Notes: a model not told the origin generated them from the letters alone. A DNA stretch of 64,000 nucleotides from WLMZ01 sp963732585 (GCA_963732585.1 CAVSZY010000007.1:1-64000), one strand, 5' to 3'. Positions 44,684 to 54,316 are shown, counted from the stretch's first letter. A program made the numbers and translations.

Positions 44684-45253
44684 GCGGTTTGTTTGTTCTC
44701 GGTCGCTTTGTCGCCGAAGAGGGGGTTCCCCACACCGACGACAAGGGCATTACCACCCATCACTGGCTGCTCCCGGAAACCGCTGAGATCATCTACGGCG
44801 GTCTCGCCTCGCTGATCATCTTTGCGGTCGTTGATCAAGTTTGCTGGGCCGATGGCCAAAAAGGCCCTCGCCGCTCGCACGGCTCGGATCCAAAAGCAGC
44901 TCGATGATGCCGCAGCCGATAAGGCGTCCGCAGCATCTGAGGCAGTGCAGATTCGCCAAGCAAAGGGCGATATCGAGGGCGAGCGGGCTCGCCTTCTGGC
45001 TGAGGCCAAGGTGCAAGCCGAGGCCGTGCTTTCCGAGGGCCGTGCTCGGCTCGAGGCCGATGCCACCGAGATGCAGGCCCGTGCCGTTGCCGAAATCGAC
45101 GCAGCGAAAGGACGCGGTTCGGACGAGCTCCGGGCCGAGATTTCTCGGTTGTCCTCCGCTGCGGCCGAGCGGGCCGTCGCCGAGTCGATCGACGAAGCCA
45201 CTCATCAGCAGCTGATCGAAGCCTTCATCCAGAAAGTGGGGGCCTCCTCATGA
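44680..45253 (+). CDS. second b-type ATP synthase subunit, one frameshift
   Basis: The start is MSGLFVLGRFVAEEGVPHTD, an extracytoplasmic segment. A membrane helix (EIIYGGLASLIIFAV) follows, and after a shift near 44830 come LIKFAGPMAKKALAARTARI and a ~120-residue coiled coil (ADKASAASEAVQIRQAKGDI). The end is ESIDEATHQQLIEAFIQKVG. This is a second peripheral-stalk subunit, so the stalk may be a b/b-prime heterodimer. It overlaps both neighbours by ATGA. Confidence 0.8.
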
Positions 45254-45778
45254 GCGACGCACGCATCGGAGGGTACGCCAAGGCCCTATTCGAAATCGCC
45301 CGCGCAGAGGGAACGCTCGACGAAGTCGAAGACGAGTTGTTCCGTTTTGCACGCAGCTATGAGAGCAGCGACGCCCTACGTAACGCCCTCACCGACGAGA
45401 TGATTCCGGCCAGCAAGCGCCAGGCGATCGTCGAGGATCTGCTCGGCGGCAAGGCCACCGCAACCACGACCCAGTTGGTCAGCATGGTGGTCGGCAGCGG
45501 CCGTGGCCGCGACCTGCCGGCGATCATCGATCAGTTGGTGCAGCGCGCCAGCAGCTCGAAGAACCTGGAAGTTGCCGAAGTGCGCAGTGCGGTGGCCCTC
45601 ACCGCCGACCAGCAAACCCGCGTCGGCCGCGGCGCTGGCCAACGCCACCGGCAAGCAAGTGAACGTAAAGGTGGTCGTCGATCCTTCCCTCATCGGAGGA
45701 ATCGTTGCCACCGTGGGTGACACCGTCATCGACGGCAGCGTGCGCACCCGCCTCGACCAGTTGAAGACCCGGCTCTAG
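45250..45778 (+). CDS. atpH: ATP synthase subunit delta, one frameshift
   Basis: The OSCP/delta subunit links the peripheral stalk to F1. N-terminal domain: RIGGYAKALFEIARAEGTLD and ALRNALTDEMIPASKRQAIV. An extra G near 45620 shifts the frame; the C-terminal domain continues AAALANATGKQVNVKVVVDP and SLIGGIVATVGDTVIDGSVR. Reconstructed length ~175 residues is standard. In mycobacteria delta is fused to a b subunit; here it is separate. Confidence 0.9.
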
Positions 45779-45811
45779 AGCCACCATCGAACACGAAGAA
45801 ACGGACACGAC

Positions 45812-47419
45812 ATGGCAGAGCTCACGCTGAGCGCCAGCGACATTGCAGCAGCGCTGAAGAAGAACCTCGAGGGTTTCGAGCCCTCGCTCGAAGCCCGCAC
45901 GGTGGGTCGCGTCGCCGAAGTTGGCGACGGTATCGCCCGCGTCAGCGGCCTCCCAGATTGCGGCGTGAACGAACTCCTCGAGTTCGCCGACGGCTCTGTT
46001 GGCCTGGCGCTGAACCTCGATGAAGGCTCGATCGGTGCCGTCATCCTCGGTAACGCCGACGCCATCGAAGAGGGCCAGCCGGTAAAGGCCACGGGTCGCA
46101 TCCTGTCGGTCCCAGTCGGCGATGCGATGCTCGGCCGTGTGGTCAATGCTCTCGGTCATCCGATCGATGGCAAGGGCGACATCGTCGGTGCCATCCAGCG
46201 ACGCGTCGAGATCCAGGCGCCTGGCATCATGGGCCGCAAGCCGGTGCACGAGCCGCTGCAGACCGGTATCAAGGCCATCGACGCGATGACCCCGATCGGC
46301 CGTGGCCAGCGTCAGCTGATCATCGGCGACCGCAAGACCGGCAAGACCACCGTGGCGATCGACGCGATCATCAACCAGCGTGGCCTTGGTGTGAAGTGCA
46401 TCTACGTGGCCATCGGTCAGAAGGGCTCGACCGTCGCCCAGACCGTCGAAACTTTGCGCCAGTACGGTGCCATGGAATACACCGTCGTTGTCGCCGCCCC
46501 GGCGAGCGATCCGGCCCCATTCAAGTACCTGGCCCCCTACGGCGGTTGCGCCATCGGGCAGCACTGGATGGAGAACGGTGAGCATGCGCTCATCGTCTAC
46601 GACGACCTCTCCAAGCAGGCTGAGGCCTACCGTCAGGTATCGCTGTTGCTGCGCCGCCCACCGGGCCGCGAGGCCTACCCCGGCGACGTGTTCTACCTCC
46701 ACAGCCGTTTGTTGGAGCGCGCTGCCAAGCTCAGCGACGAGCGTGGCGCTGGCTCGCTCACCGCCTTGCCGGTGATCGAGACCAAGGCTGGCGACGTCTC
46801 GGCGTACATCCCGACCAATGTGATTTCGATCACCGACGGCCAGGTCTACCTGCAGGACAACCTGTTCAAGTCCGGCGTTCGTCCCGCCGTCGACGTGGGT
46901 GTTTCCGTGTCACGCGTGGGTGGTGCTGCCCAGATCAAATCGATGAAGGGCGTCGCCGGTACGTTGAAGCTCGACCTCGCCCAGTTCCGTGAACTCGAGG
47001 CCTTCGCCACCTTCGGTTCCGAGCTCGACGCCATCTCCAAGGCTCAGCTCGAGCGTGGGTACCGCCTGGTCGAACTGCTCAAGCAGCCGTTGAACAGCCC
47101 GATGCCCGTTGAGGAACAGGTTGTCGTCGTCTTCGCCGGCACCAAGGGTTACCTCGACGATGTGCCGGTCAACCAGGTTCGCAAGTTCGAGGCAGCCTTG
47201 TTGGAGCACATGCGCAGCCGCCACGCCGGTGTGCTCTCAGCGATGAAGAGCAACCCGAAGGCCGATGTGCCCGCCGACCTCGGTGACATCGTCGCCGCCT
47301 TCAAGCAGCAGTTCAACGAAGCCGCTGCGAGCAACGTCGGCCGGGCCGTCGATCCAACGGCCACCGATGCCGGTGAAGTCGGCGACGCGGCGAGCGGCAA
47401 GACACTGGCGACCGAGTAA
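45812..47419 (+). CDS. atpA: ATP synthase subunit alpha
   Basis: An intact 535-residue F1 alpha subunit. Nucleotide-binding P-loop IGDRKTGKTTVAIDAI, VVAAPASDPAPFKYLAPYGG, IVYDDLSKQAEAYRQVSLLL and GAGSLTALPVIETKAGDVSA are diagnostic. It forms the catalytic hexamer with beta. The C-terminal ~25 residues are an acidic/Ala tail. Confidence 0.97.
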   Translation: MAELTLSASDIAAALKKNLEGFEPSLEARTVGRVAEVGDGIARVSGLPDCGVNELLEFADGSVGLALNLDEGSIGAVILGNADAIEEGQPVKATGRILSVPVGDAMLGRVVNALGHPIDGKGDIVGAIQRRVEIQAPGIMGRKPVHEPLQTGIKAIDAMTPIGRGQRQLIIGDRKTGKTTVAIDAIINQRGLGVKCIYVAIGQKGSTVAQTVETLRQYGAMEYTVVVAAPASDPAPFKYLAPYGGCAIGQHWMENGEHALIVYDDLSKQAEAYRQVSLLLRRPPGREAYPGDVFYLHSRLLERAAKLSDERGAGSLTALPVIETKAGDVSAYIPTNVISITDGQVYLQDNLFKSGVRPAVDVGVSVSRVGGAAQIKSMKGVAGTLKLDLAQFRELEAFATFGSELDAISKAQLERGYRLVELLKQPLNSPMPVEEQVVVVFAGTKGYLDDVPVNQVRKFEAALLEHMRSRHAGVLSAMKSNPKADVPADLGDIVAAFKQQFNEAAASNVGRAVDPTATDAGEVGDAASGKTLATE

Positions 47420-47423
47420 TCCC

Positions 47424-48691
47424 ATGGGCGGAGGTCAGGAACGCATTCTTCGTGGACGTATTCGTAGCGTCCAAGCGACGAAGAAGATCACTCGCGCCAT
47501 GGAGTTGATCGCCGCCTCGCGCATCGTCAAGGCACAACAGCGAGTTCAAGCTGCCGTGCCCTACAGCGAGCAGATCACCGAGGTCGTCAAGGATCTCGCT
47601 GCTGCCGGTGCTGGCAAGGGTTCGCCCTTGCTCGCCGGGCGAGACGAGGTGAAGACCAACTGCTACGTGGCGATCGCCGCCGACCGTGGCCTGTGTGGCG
47701 GTTACAACGCCGGTATCCAGCGAGCTACCGAAGGCGAGATCAAGGCCGACATCCTGGCCGGACGCGGTTACTCGCTCGATTCCAGTCGGTCGCAAGCCCG
47801 ACAACTACTTCCGCTTCCGTGGCTACAACCGCCGGGCCAGCTTTGGTGGTTTCAGCGACAACCCCACCTACGAGCACGCCCGGGAGATCGGCAAGCTGGT
47901 CGTCGAGCTGTACCTCTCTGGAGAGGTCGATCGCGTCGAGTTGGTCTACACCCGTTTCGTCTCCAGCGGCACCCAGGAAGTCGTCCTGCGTCCCTTGGTG
48001 CCGCTCGACGCTTCCACGGTTGAGGGTGGCGATGGCGTGGCCTCCGGTGGTGCCGGCGACTACGAGTTCGAACCGGACCCGACGACGATTCTCGACACGC
48101 TGCTGCCGCGCTACGTCGAGGCCCGCATCTATGCGGCCCTGCTCAACGCTGCGGCCAGCGAGTACGCCTTCAAGCAGCGAGCGATGAAGAGCGCAACCGA
48201 CAATGCCGAGGAACTGATCAAGAACTTCGCGCGCATCATGAACCGCGCTCGTCAGGACTCGATCACCACCGAGATCATGGAGATCGTCAGCGGTGCCGAG
48301 GCGCTCGGTGGCGGTAAAGTCAAAGCACACCCGCTACATCGACCTCGACGCTCCCGACTGGTTCGGTACGCTAGCCGCCACACACACCGCGGCGAGCCCT
48401 CAGGCCAACGTGGCCAACGTGGTCAACGTGGCCAGCGCCCCCCTCGCTGGCGTTGCGGCAACGCCGGTCAGCGTCCTCGATCCCGACGACATCGAAGAGA
48501 TCGTCGGTATCGGCCCCATGATCGGAGCAAAGCTTCGCGATATGGGCATCACCACCTTCGCGCAGATCGCCGCGTGGTCAGCAGACGATGCTCAACGGAT
48601 CGGGGCGGACCTCGCCTTCCCGGGCCGCATCGAACGCGAAAATTGGATCGAACAAGCACGTGAACTTCACAGCCGCACACACGGCGAATGA
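47424..48691 (+). CDS. atpG: ATP synthase subunit gamma, apparently extended by a C-terminal HhH segment
   Basis: The gamma core is clear: ILRGRIRSVQATKKITRAME, YVAIAADRGLCGGYNAGIQR, then after a shift near 47780 PVGRKPDNYFRFRGYNRRAS, and the C-terminal helix ATDNAEELIKNFARIMNRAR. At the normal end (EIVSGAEALGGGK, about 48310) there is no stop codon. Removing one A from GGTAAAGTC joins the gamma frame to KSKHTRYIDLDAPDWFGTL and a helix-hairpin-helix domain ending at 48691, giving ~422 residues. Either gamma is fused to this domain or a stop was lost by error. Confidence 0.85.
48293..48691 (+). CDS. helix-hairpin-helix segment between atpG and atpD
   Basis: This frame begins without a convincing start. 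It encodes an Asn/Val/Ala linker with repeats (ANVANVVNVAS), then DIEEIVGIGPMIGAKLRDMG, ITTFAQIAAWSADDAQRIG and FPGRIERENWIEQARELHS. The last three segments match the double HhH domain of the predicted 5'-nuclease-like family (COG3743) often appended to unrelated actinobacterial and proteobacterial proteins. A GTG at 48293 could start a separate 132-residue protein. I favour a fusion to gamma (see that entry). Confidence 0.6.
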   Translation: MPRRSVAVKSKHTRYIDLDAPDWFGTLAATHTAASPQANVANVVNVASAPLAGVAATPVSVLDPDDIEEIVGIGPMIGAKLRDMGITTFAQIAAWSADDAQRIGADLAFPGRIERENWIEQARELHSRTHGE

Positions 48692-48722
48692 CTACTGAGA
48701 AGACGGACAAGAAAGAACAGCC

Positions 48723-50159
48723 ATGACTATGACTGAATCAGATCGCAAAGACGGCCGCATCGTCGCCATTGCCGGCCCGGTGGTCGACGCCGAGTTTCCA
48801 CGCGGTTCGCTCCCCGAGCTGAACACCGCCTTGGAGTTCACGGTGAACGTCGACGGTAAGCCCGTCAACGTGCTCGCTGAAGTCGCTCAGCAGCTCGGTG
48901 AGGGGCGCGTGCGCGCCGTCTGCCTCAAGCCGACCGACGGTTTGACTCGTGGCACCGCAGTGCGCAACACCGGACGTGGCATCAACGTGCCCGTCGGCAA
49001 CCGCACCCTCGGTCACGTGTGGAACGTGTGGGGCGAAGTGCTCGACGGTGACAACGCAGATTTCGCCGACGTCGAGCGCTGGGACATTCACCGCCCAGCC
49101 CCAGACTTCGCTGCTCTCGAGCCCTCGAAGCGCCTCTTCGAAACGGGCATCAAGGTCATCGACCTGCTCACCCCGTATGTCGCTGGTGGCAAGATCGGTT
49201 TGTTCGGTGGTGCTGGCGTCGGCAAGACGGTGTTGATCACCGAGATGATCCGCCGCGTTGCTCAGAACCACGGTGGTGTCTCGGTGTTCGCCGGCGTCGG
49301 CGAGCGCACCCGTGAGGGCACCGACTTGATGCTGGAAATGGAAGAGTCCGGCGTGTTCGAAAAGGCCGCATTGGTCTTCGGCCAGATGGACGAGCCACCG
49401 GGAGTCCGTCTGCGCGTTGCGCTCTCGGCGTTGACCATGGCCGAATACTTCCGTGACGTGCAGAACCAGGACGTGTTGTTGTTCGTCGACAACATCTTCC
49501 GTTTCGTGCAGGCCGGTTCCGAGGTTTCAACGCTGCTCGGCCGCATGCCATCGGCCGTGGGCTACCAGCCGACGTTGGCCGACGAGATGGGCCAGTTGCA
49601 GGAGCGGATCACCTCCACCCGCGGCCGTTCAATCACTTCGCTGCAGGCCGTGTACGTGCCCGCCGACGACTACACCGACCCGGCGCCGTTCACCACCTTC
49701 ACCTTCTTGGATGCAACCACCGAGTTGAGCCGTCAGATCGCTTCGCTGGGCATCTACCCGGCGGTCGACCCGCTGGCCTCGAGCTCGACGATTCTGCAGC
49801 CAGAGGTCGTCGGCGACCGTCACTACAACGTGGCTCGCAGCGTCCAGGAGATCCTCCAGCGCTACAAGGAACTGCAAGACATCATCGCCATTCTCGGTCT
49901 CGACGAGCTCTCCGAAGAAGACCGCCTCACCGTGTCCCGTGCCCGCAAGGTGCAGCGTTTCTTGAGCCAGCCGTTCTATGTTGCCGAGGTCTTCACTGGC
50001 GTCAGCGGCGAGACGGTTCCGGTCGCCGAGACGGTCGAGAGCTTCGAAGCCATCGTCAAGGGCGAGCTCGACGAAGTTCCAGAGCAGGCGTTCCTCAACG
50101 TCGGTGGTGTCGAGCAGGTGCTCGCCAAGGCCAAGGCTCTGCAGGAAAGCGCAGCCTAA
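48723..50159 (+). CDS. atpD: ATP synthase subunit beta
   Basis: An intact 478-residue catalytic subunit: P-loop GLFGGAGVGKTVLITEMI, VFAGVGERTREGTDLMLEM, ALVFGQMDEPPGVRLRVALS, DVLLFVDNIFRFVQAGSEVS and VYVPADDYTDPAPFTTFTFL. It makes ATP at the interface with alpha. Its start follows the HhH segment by 31 bases. Confidence 0.97.
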   Translation: MTMTESDRKDGRIVAIAGPVVDAEFPRGSLPELNTALEFTVNVDGKPVNVLAEVAQQLGEGRVRAVCLKPTDGLTRGTAVRNTGRGINVPVGNRTLGHVWNVWGEVLDGDNADFADVERWDIHRPAPDFAALEPSKRLFETGIKVIDLLTPYVAGGKIGLFGGAGVGKTVLITEMIRRVAQNHGGVSVFAGVGERTREGTDLMLEMEESGVFEKAALVFGQMDEPPGVRLRVALSALTMAEYFRDVQNQDVLLFVDNIFRFVQAGSEVSTLLGRMPSAVGYQPTLADEMGQLQERITSTRGRSITSLQAVYVPADDYTDPAPFTTFTFLDATTELSRQIASLGIYPAVDPLASSSTILQPEVVGDRHYNVARSVQEILQRYKELQDIIAILGLDELSEEDRLTVSRARKVQRFLSQPFYVAEVFTGVSGETVPVAETVESFEAIVKGELDEVPEQAFLNVGGVEQVLAKAKALQESAA

Positions 50160-50162
50160 GCG

Positions 50163-50588
50163 ATGGCCGCGGCATCGATGACCGTCAACGTCGTCTCACC
50201 GGAGAAGGTCCTCTTCACCGGTGAGGCCACCCAGGTCATCACCCGGACCTTGGGTGGCGGCGAGATCGCTTTTTTACCCGGTCATGCCCCGTTCCTCGGG
50301 GCCTTGACCGAGTGCCACACGCGCCTGTTCATGGCCGACGGCAAGATCGTCGATGTCGCCGTGCACGGTGGTTTCGTCGAGGTCAGCAACAACAAGGTCA
50401 ACCTATTGTCCGACGTCGCCGAGATCGCCGACCAGATCGACCGTCAGCGGGCGATGCGCGCCCGTGAGCGTGCCGAAGAGGCGCTGCGTCACGAACACGA
50501 CGCCGAAGCCGTTGCGGCATTGGCCCGGGCGCACGCCCGGCTGAACGCCACCGGTGGTGTGACCGGGACGCCCGCCGGCGCCCACTGA
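50163..50588 (+). CDS. atpC: ATP synthase subunit epsilon
   Basis: A 141-residue epsilon subunit starting three bases after atpD. N-terminal beta-sandwich: MTVNVVSPEKVLFTGEATQV, GGGEIAFLPGHAPFLGAL and DVAVHGGFVEVSNNKVNLLS; the C-terminal helical hairpin is RAMRARERAEEALRHEHDAE. It couples rotation and can inhibit ATP hydrolysis. It is the last gene of the operon. Confidence 0.95.
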   Translation: MAAASMTVNVVSPEKVLFTGEATQVITRTLGGGEIAFLPGHAPFLGALTECHTRLFMADGKIVDVAVHGGFVEVSNNKVNLLSDVAEIADQIDRQRAMRARERAEEALRHEHDAEAVAALARAHARLNATGGVTGTPAGAH

Positions 50589-50628
50589 GCAACCAGGCTG
50601 TCACCCAAGCTCTCGGCGCCTGGGTCGA

Positions 50629-50634
50629 TACGCT
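50629..50634 (+). promoter_or_regulatory. -10 box TACGCT, leaderless start
   Basis: TACGCT plus six bases precedes the ATG at 50641. Confidence 0.6.
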
Positions 50635-50640
50635 GGGCCG

Positions 50641-51426
50641 ATGCCCTCACGTTTGCCGTTCACATCTGCGTTGATCACCGGTGCCTCCAGCGGTATCGGT
50701 GAGGCCATGGTTCTTGAGCTGGCGAAATCGGGGATCCCGATGGTGCTCGTTGCTCGCCGCGGCGACCGCCTGCAGGCGTTGGCGGACCAGTACGGCAACT
50801 GTGAGGTGTTCGTCGCCGACCTTGGTGATCCGGCGGCGACCGAACGGGTTGCGGCGCGCATCGCCAGCGTCGATGCTCCGATCGATTTAGTGGTCAACAA
50901 CGCTGGCTTCGGCACGACCGGGTTGTTTCATCAACTCGACGAGGATCGCCTGCAGCGCGAGATCGCTCTCAATGTCGCTGCGCTGACCCGTCTATCTCAC
51001 GCCTCTCTGGCCACCATGGTGCCCCGTGGGCGGGGCTACCTGCTCAATGTCAGCAGCGTCGTCAGCTTTCAGTCGGCTCCCAAGCTGGCGGTTTATGCGG
51101 CGACCAAGGCCTACGTCACCAGCCTGAGCGAGGCGTTGCATGAAGAAGCCCGGGGTACTGGTGTGCATGTCACCGCCTTGTGCCCCGGCTTGACCAGGAC
51201 CGAGTTCAGCGACGTCAGCAGCGGCGGAGAGGCCGCCGCCAGCTATCCCGATTTCGCCTGGATGGACGCCGCCACCGTCGCTGTGGCGGGTCTGCGAGCC
51301 GTCGCTGCCGGACGAGCGCTAGAGATTCCCGGGCTGATGAACAAAGCGCTGGTCAGCGCATCGAGCGCCGCGCCGCGGCGGCTGGTTCGCCGGGCTGGCA
51401 GCGCACTGCAGAGCAAAGTTCGTTAG
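50641..51426 (+). CDS. short-chain dehydrogenase/reductase
   Basis: A 261-residue classical SDR: cofactor motif ALITGASSGIGEAMVLELA, DLVVNNAGFGTTG, catalytic Ser in LLNVSSVVSF and YxxxK in VYAATKAYVTSLSEAL. The Arg after the second strand (VARRGDR) suggests NADP(H). The substrate is unknown. The C-terminus is basic. It converges on glpX with a four-base overlap of the stops. Confidence 0.88.
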   Translation: MPSRLPFTSALITGASSGIGEAMVLELAKSGIPMVLVARRGDRLQALADQYGNCEVFVADLGDPAATERVAARIASVDAPIDLVVNNAGFGTTGLFHQLDEDRLQREIALNVAALTRLSHASLATMVPRGRGYLLNVSSVVSFQSAPKLAVYAATKAYVTSLSEALHEEARGTGVHVTALCPGLTRTEFSDVSSGGEAAASYPDFAWMDAATVAVAGLRAVAAGRALEIPGLMNKALVSASSAAPRRLVRRAGSALQSKVR

Positions 51427-52415
51427 CTGTAATCGATCGAGGCGAAGGTCTGCAGCTTGTCGATGTGATGGTAGGCATCGATCAGTCGCACGGTGCCGCT
51501 GCGCGAGCGCATCACCAGCGATTGGGTACGAGCGCCGCCACGTTCGAAGCGCACGCCGCGCAGCAGTTCGCCATCGGTGATACCGGTGGCCGCGAAGAAG
51601 GCGTTGTCGCCCTTCACCAGGTCGTCGGTCATCAACACGGCGTCGAGGTCGTAGCCAGCGTCGATCGCGGCCTGGCGTTCGTCATCGTCACGGGGCCAGA
51701 GGCGACCCTGGATCTCGCCACCCATGCACTTCAACGCCGCCGCCGCGGTGACACCCTCGGGCGTACCGCCGATGCCAAAGAGCACGTCGACGCCAGCGTC
51801 GGGCCAGGCGGTGGCTATCGCCCCGAAGATGTCGCCGTCGGTGATCAGGCGAATGCGGGCCCCGCTGGCACGGACTTCTTCGATCAGCGCAGCGTGGCGG
51901 GGACGATCGAGGATCATCACCGTCAGGTCGCGCACCGATTCGCGCTTTGCCTTGGCGATCCAGCGCAGGTTCTGCGTCGGGCTGGCGGTGATATCGATCG
52001 AACCGGCGGCCTCCGGACCGACGGCGATCTTTTCCATGTAGACGCACGGCCCGGGATTGAACATCGAGCCGCGCTCGCTGACGGCGATAACAGAGATCGC
52101 GTTGGCCCGCCCGAGAGCGGTGAGCGTGGTGCCATCTATCGGGTCGACGGCGATGTCGGTTTGCGGCGGCGACCCGTCGCCGATTCGTTCCCCGTTGAAC
52201 AACATCGGCGCCTCGTCCTTCTCGCCCTCGCCGATAACGACGATGCCGTCCATCGGCACGCTGGCGAGCACCGTGCGCATCGCTTCCACCGCGGCCCCGT
52301 CGGCACCGTTCTTGTCGCCACGACCCACCCAACGTGAACCGGCGAGGGCTGCGGCCTCGGTGACCCTGACGAGTTCGAGAGCGAGGTTTCGATCTGGCTG
52401 AACGGTGTCTGGCAT
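51423..52415 (-). CDS. glpX: fructose-1,6-bisphosphatase class II
   Basis: An intact 330-residue GlpX-type enzyme: GDKNGADGAAVEAMRTVL, IVVIGEGEKDEAPMLFNGE, TDIAVDPIDGTTLTALGRAN (metal-binding DPIDGT), ITDGDIFGAIATAWP and LFGIGGTPEGVTAAAALKCM. It dephosphorylates fructose 1,6-bisphosphate in gluconeogenesis. ATG 52415 has a leaderless promoter. Confidence 0.95.
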   Translation of the reverse strand: MPDTVQPDRNLALELVRVTEAAALAGSRWVGRGDKNGADGAAVEAMRTVLASVPMDGIVVIGEGEKDEAPMLFNGERIGDGSPPQTDIAVDPIDGTTLTALGRANAISVIAVSERGSMFNPGPCVYMEKIAVGPEAAGSIDITASPTQNLRWIAKAKRESVRDLTVMILDRPRHAALIEEVRASGARIRLITDGDIFGAIATAWPDAGVDVLFGIGGTPEGVTAAAALKCMGGEIQGRLWPRDDDERQAAIDAGYDLDAVLMTDDLVKGDNAFFAATGITDGELLRGVRFERGGARTQSLVMRSRSGTVRLIDAYHHIDKLQTFASIDYS

Positions 52416-52421
52416 GGACGT

Positions 52422-52427
52422 ACCCTA
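52422..52427 (-). promoter_or_regulatory. -10 box TAGGGT, leaderless start
   Basis: On the minus strand TAGGGT plus six bases precedes the glpX ATG at 52415. Confidence 0.6.
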
Positions 52428-52489
52428 ATGGCGCACATCCCGCCCAACTTCTAGTGGTCGTCAAGAAACGCAGCGTGACGCCCGCTGGC

Positions 52490-52495
52490 TAGCCT
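52490..52495 (+). promoter_or_regulatory. -10 box TAGCCT, leaderless start
   Basis: TAGCCT plus six bases precedes the ATG at 52502. Confidence 0.6.
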
Positions 52496-52501
52496 GAGCA
52501 G

Positions 52502-54307
52502 ATGGTCGCTGTCGCAGTCGAACGTTGTGTCTCCGGTCGTGAACTGAGTGAACCGCGCCTCTCGCCAGACGGCAGCCGCCTTGTCTTCGCCAGCTCGGAA
52601 GGTGGCTTGGCGACATTGCAGGTGCACACCTTTGATGGCCAACCGCAGCGCCGAGTGACATGCGGGCTGGCACCGCGTGTCGGGCGCGGGCTCGGCGGCG
52701 GGTGCTGGTGCTGGACGCCCGATAGCCGCTCGGTGGTGTATTCGGCGGTCGACGGCAACCTGTGGTTCCAGCCGCTCGGCGCCGGTGGGCCGCAACGGCT
52801 GACGAATGTCGAAGCCGATCGCGTCGCGCAGGCCCCGATGGTCAGCCCCGACGGCACGAGCGTGATCTACGTCATCGATCAGGCCGAGGTCTGGCTGACG
52901 TCTTTGATCGACGGCACGTGCAGGCGGCTCGACAGCGGAGATGCCGACTTCTGTTTCGACCCCTACGTGACCACCTGTGGTACCACGGTGTTGTGGCAGG
53001 CCTGGAACGTGCCGCACATGCCCTGGGACCGCTCGCATTTGCGCAGAGTGACGCTCGACGGCGAGGTTGACGACGAGTTCGATTTCGGTGCCAGCATCCA
53101 ACAGTCCAGTAACCGGCCGAGCGATGGCGAGGGCATCTACATCCGCGACGACGCCGGCTGGAACAACCTATGGATCGGTGACCAGCACCTCGTCGATGAG
53201 CCCTTCGAGCATGCCGGCCCATCGTGGGGACCGGGGCAACGCAGCTACGCCTTGTCGCCCGACGAATCGCGCATCGCTTTCACCCGCAACGAGTCGGGAT
53301 TCGGCCGCTTGTGCGTTGTCGAGGTAGCTAGTGGGCTCGTCACCGAGGTCGCCAAGGCCGTGCACGGGCAGCTGAGTTGGAGCGGCACGCGGCTCTGCGC
53401 GTTGCGCAGCGGTGCCAAGACACCGACCCAGATCGTGGTCTATGACACCGACACATGGGAACGATCGGTGGTCGCTGTCGGGCCGGTGGCAGGCTGGGAA
53501 GCGGAATCATTGGTCGAGCCGGAGCTACTCAGCGTCGAGGCCTCGAACCTCGCAGGCGACGTTCGCGCTCGCCTCTACCGTTGCCCAGAACCATCGAAGA
53601 AGTTGATCGTCATGGTTCACGGAGGGCCGACCGATCAGTGGATGGTGACCTTCATGCCGCGGGTCAGCTATTGGGTTTCTCGCGGCTTCAACGTCGTGGT
53701 CGTCGACCATCGAGGTTCAACCGGCTTCGGGCGCGGCTATCAACAGGCGATGAATGGCCGCTGGGGCGAACTCGACGTGGCCGACACGATCGATGTTGTC
53801 CGCCATGCGCATCAGTTGGCGCTCGGCGCGCCGGCGACGACGACGCTGATGGGCAGCTCTGCGGGCGGGTTCACCGTGCTCGGCGTCGGCGCGGCTCGCC
53901 CCGAGCTTGTCGCCGCGCTGGTGGTCGCCTCTCCGGTGTCGGACCTCTTCGATCTCAACCAACGCAGCCACCGATTTGAGCGGCACTACAACCTGAACTT
54001 GGTCGGAGCGGAACCGTTGAGCGCGCTGGCGGCGGGCCCCTACCGTGATCGATCACCGGTCAACTTCGCGGCAAGCATCACCACGCCGACGTTGATCTTC
54101 CACGGCGACGCCGACCCGGTGGTTCCGATCGAGCAAAGTCAGGCCTTGGCCAATGCAATCGCTGCTGCTGGTGGCATTGTCGCCCTCGTCGTGTTCCCAG
54201 GCGAGGGTCATGGGTTCCGCGAGCCAGCGAACCAGATCGAACAGTTCACGCGCAGTGAACGATTCATCGAGGCCCAATACCAGGCCAGGTCAGCGAGTGC
54301 CCGGTAG
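52502..54307 (+). CDS. S9 family (prolyl oligopeptidase/acylaminoacyl) peptidase
   Basis: An intact 601-residue serine peptidase. Residues ~1-350 form a TolB-like beta-propeller (SPDGSRLVFASSEGG, SPDGTSVIYVID). The hydrolase domain has LIVMVHGGPTDQWM, VVDHRGSTGFGRGYQQAM, the nucleophile in LMGSSAGGFTVL, Asp in FHGDADPVVP and His in FPGEGHGFREP. There is no signal peptide. It probably cleaves peptides or acylated amino acids in the cytoplasm. Confidence 0.88.
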   Translation: MVAVAVERCVSGRELSEPRLSPDGSRLVFASSEGGLATLQVHTFDGQPQRRVTCGLAPRVGRGLGGGCWCWTPDSRSVVYSAVDGNLWFQPLGAGGPQRLTNVEADRVAQAPMVSPDGTSVIYVIDQAEVWLTSLIDGTCRRLDSGDADFCFDPYVTTCGTTVLWQAWNVPHMPWDRSHLRRVTLDGEVDDEFDFGASIQQSSNRPSDGEGIYIRDDAGWNNLWIGDQHLVDEPFEHAGPSWGPGQRSYALSPDESRIAFTRNESGFGRLCVVEVASGLVTEVAKAVHGQLSWSGTRLCALRSGAKTPTQIVVYDTDTWERSVVAVGPVAGWEAESLVEPELLSVEASNLAGDVRARLYRCPEPSKKLIVMVHGGPTDQWMVTFMPRVSYWVSRGFNVVVVDHRGSTGFGRGYQQAMNGRWGELDVADTIDVVRHAHQLALGAPATTTLMGSSAGGFTVLGVGAARPELVAALVVASPVSDLFDLNQRSHRFERHYNLNLVGAEPLSALAAGPYRDRSPVNFAASITTPTLIFHGDADPVVPIEQSQALANAIAAAGGIVALVVFPGEGHGFREPANQIEQFTRSERFIEAQYQARSASAR

Positions 54308-54310
54308 GGT
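54305..54310 (+). promoter_or_regulatory. -10 box TAGGGT overlapping the upstream stop codon
   Basis: TAGGGT plus six bases precedes the ATG at 54317; its first three bases are the stop codon of the S9 peptidase. Confidence 0.55.
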
Positions 54311-54316
54311 CGAAGC

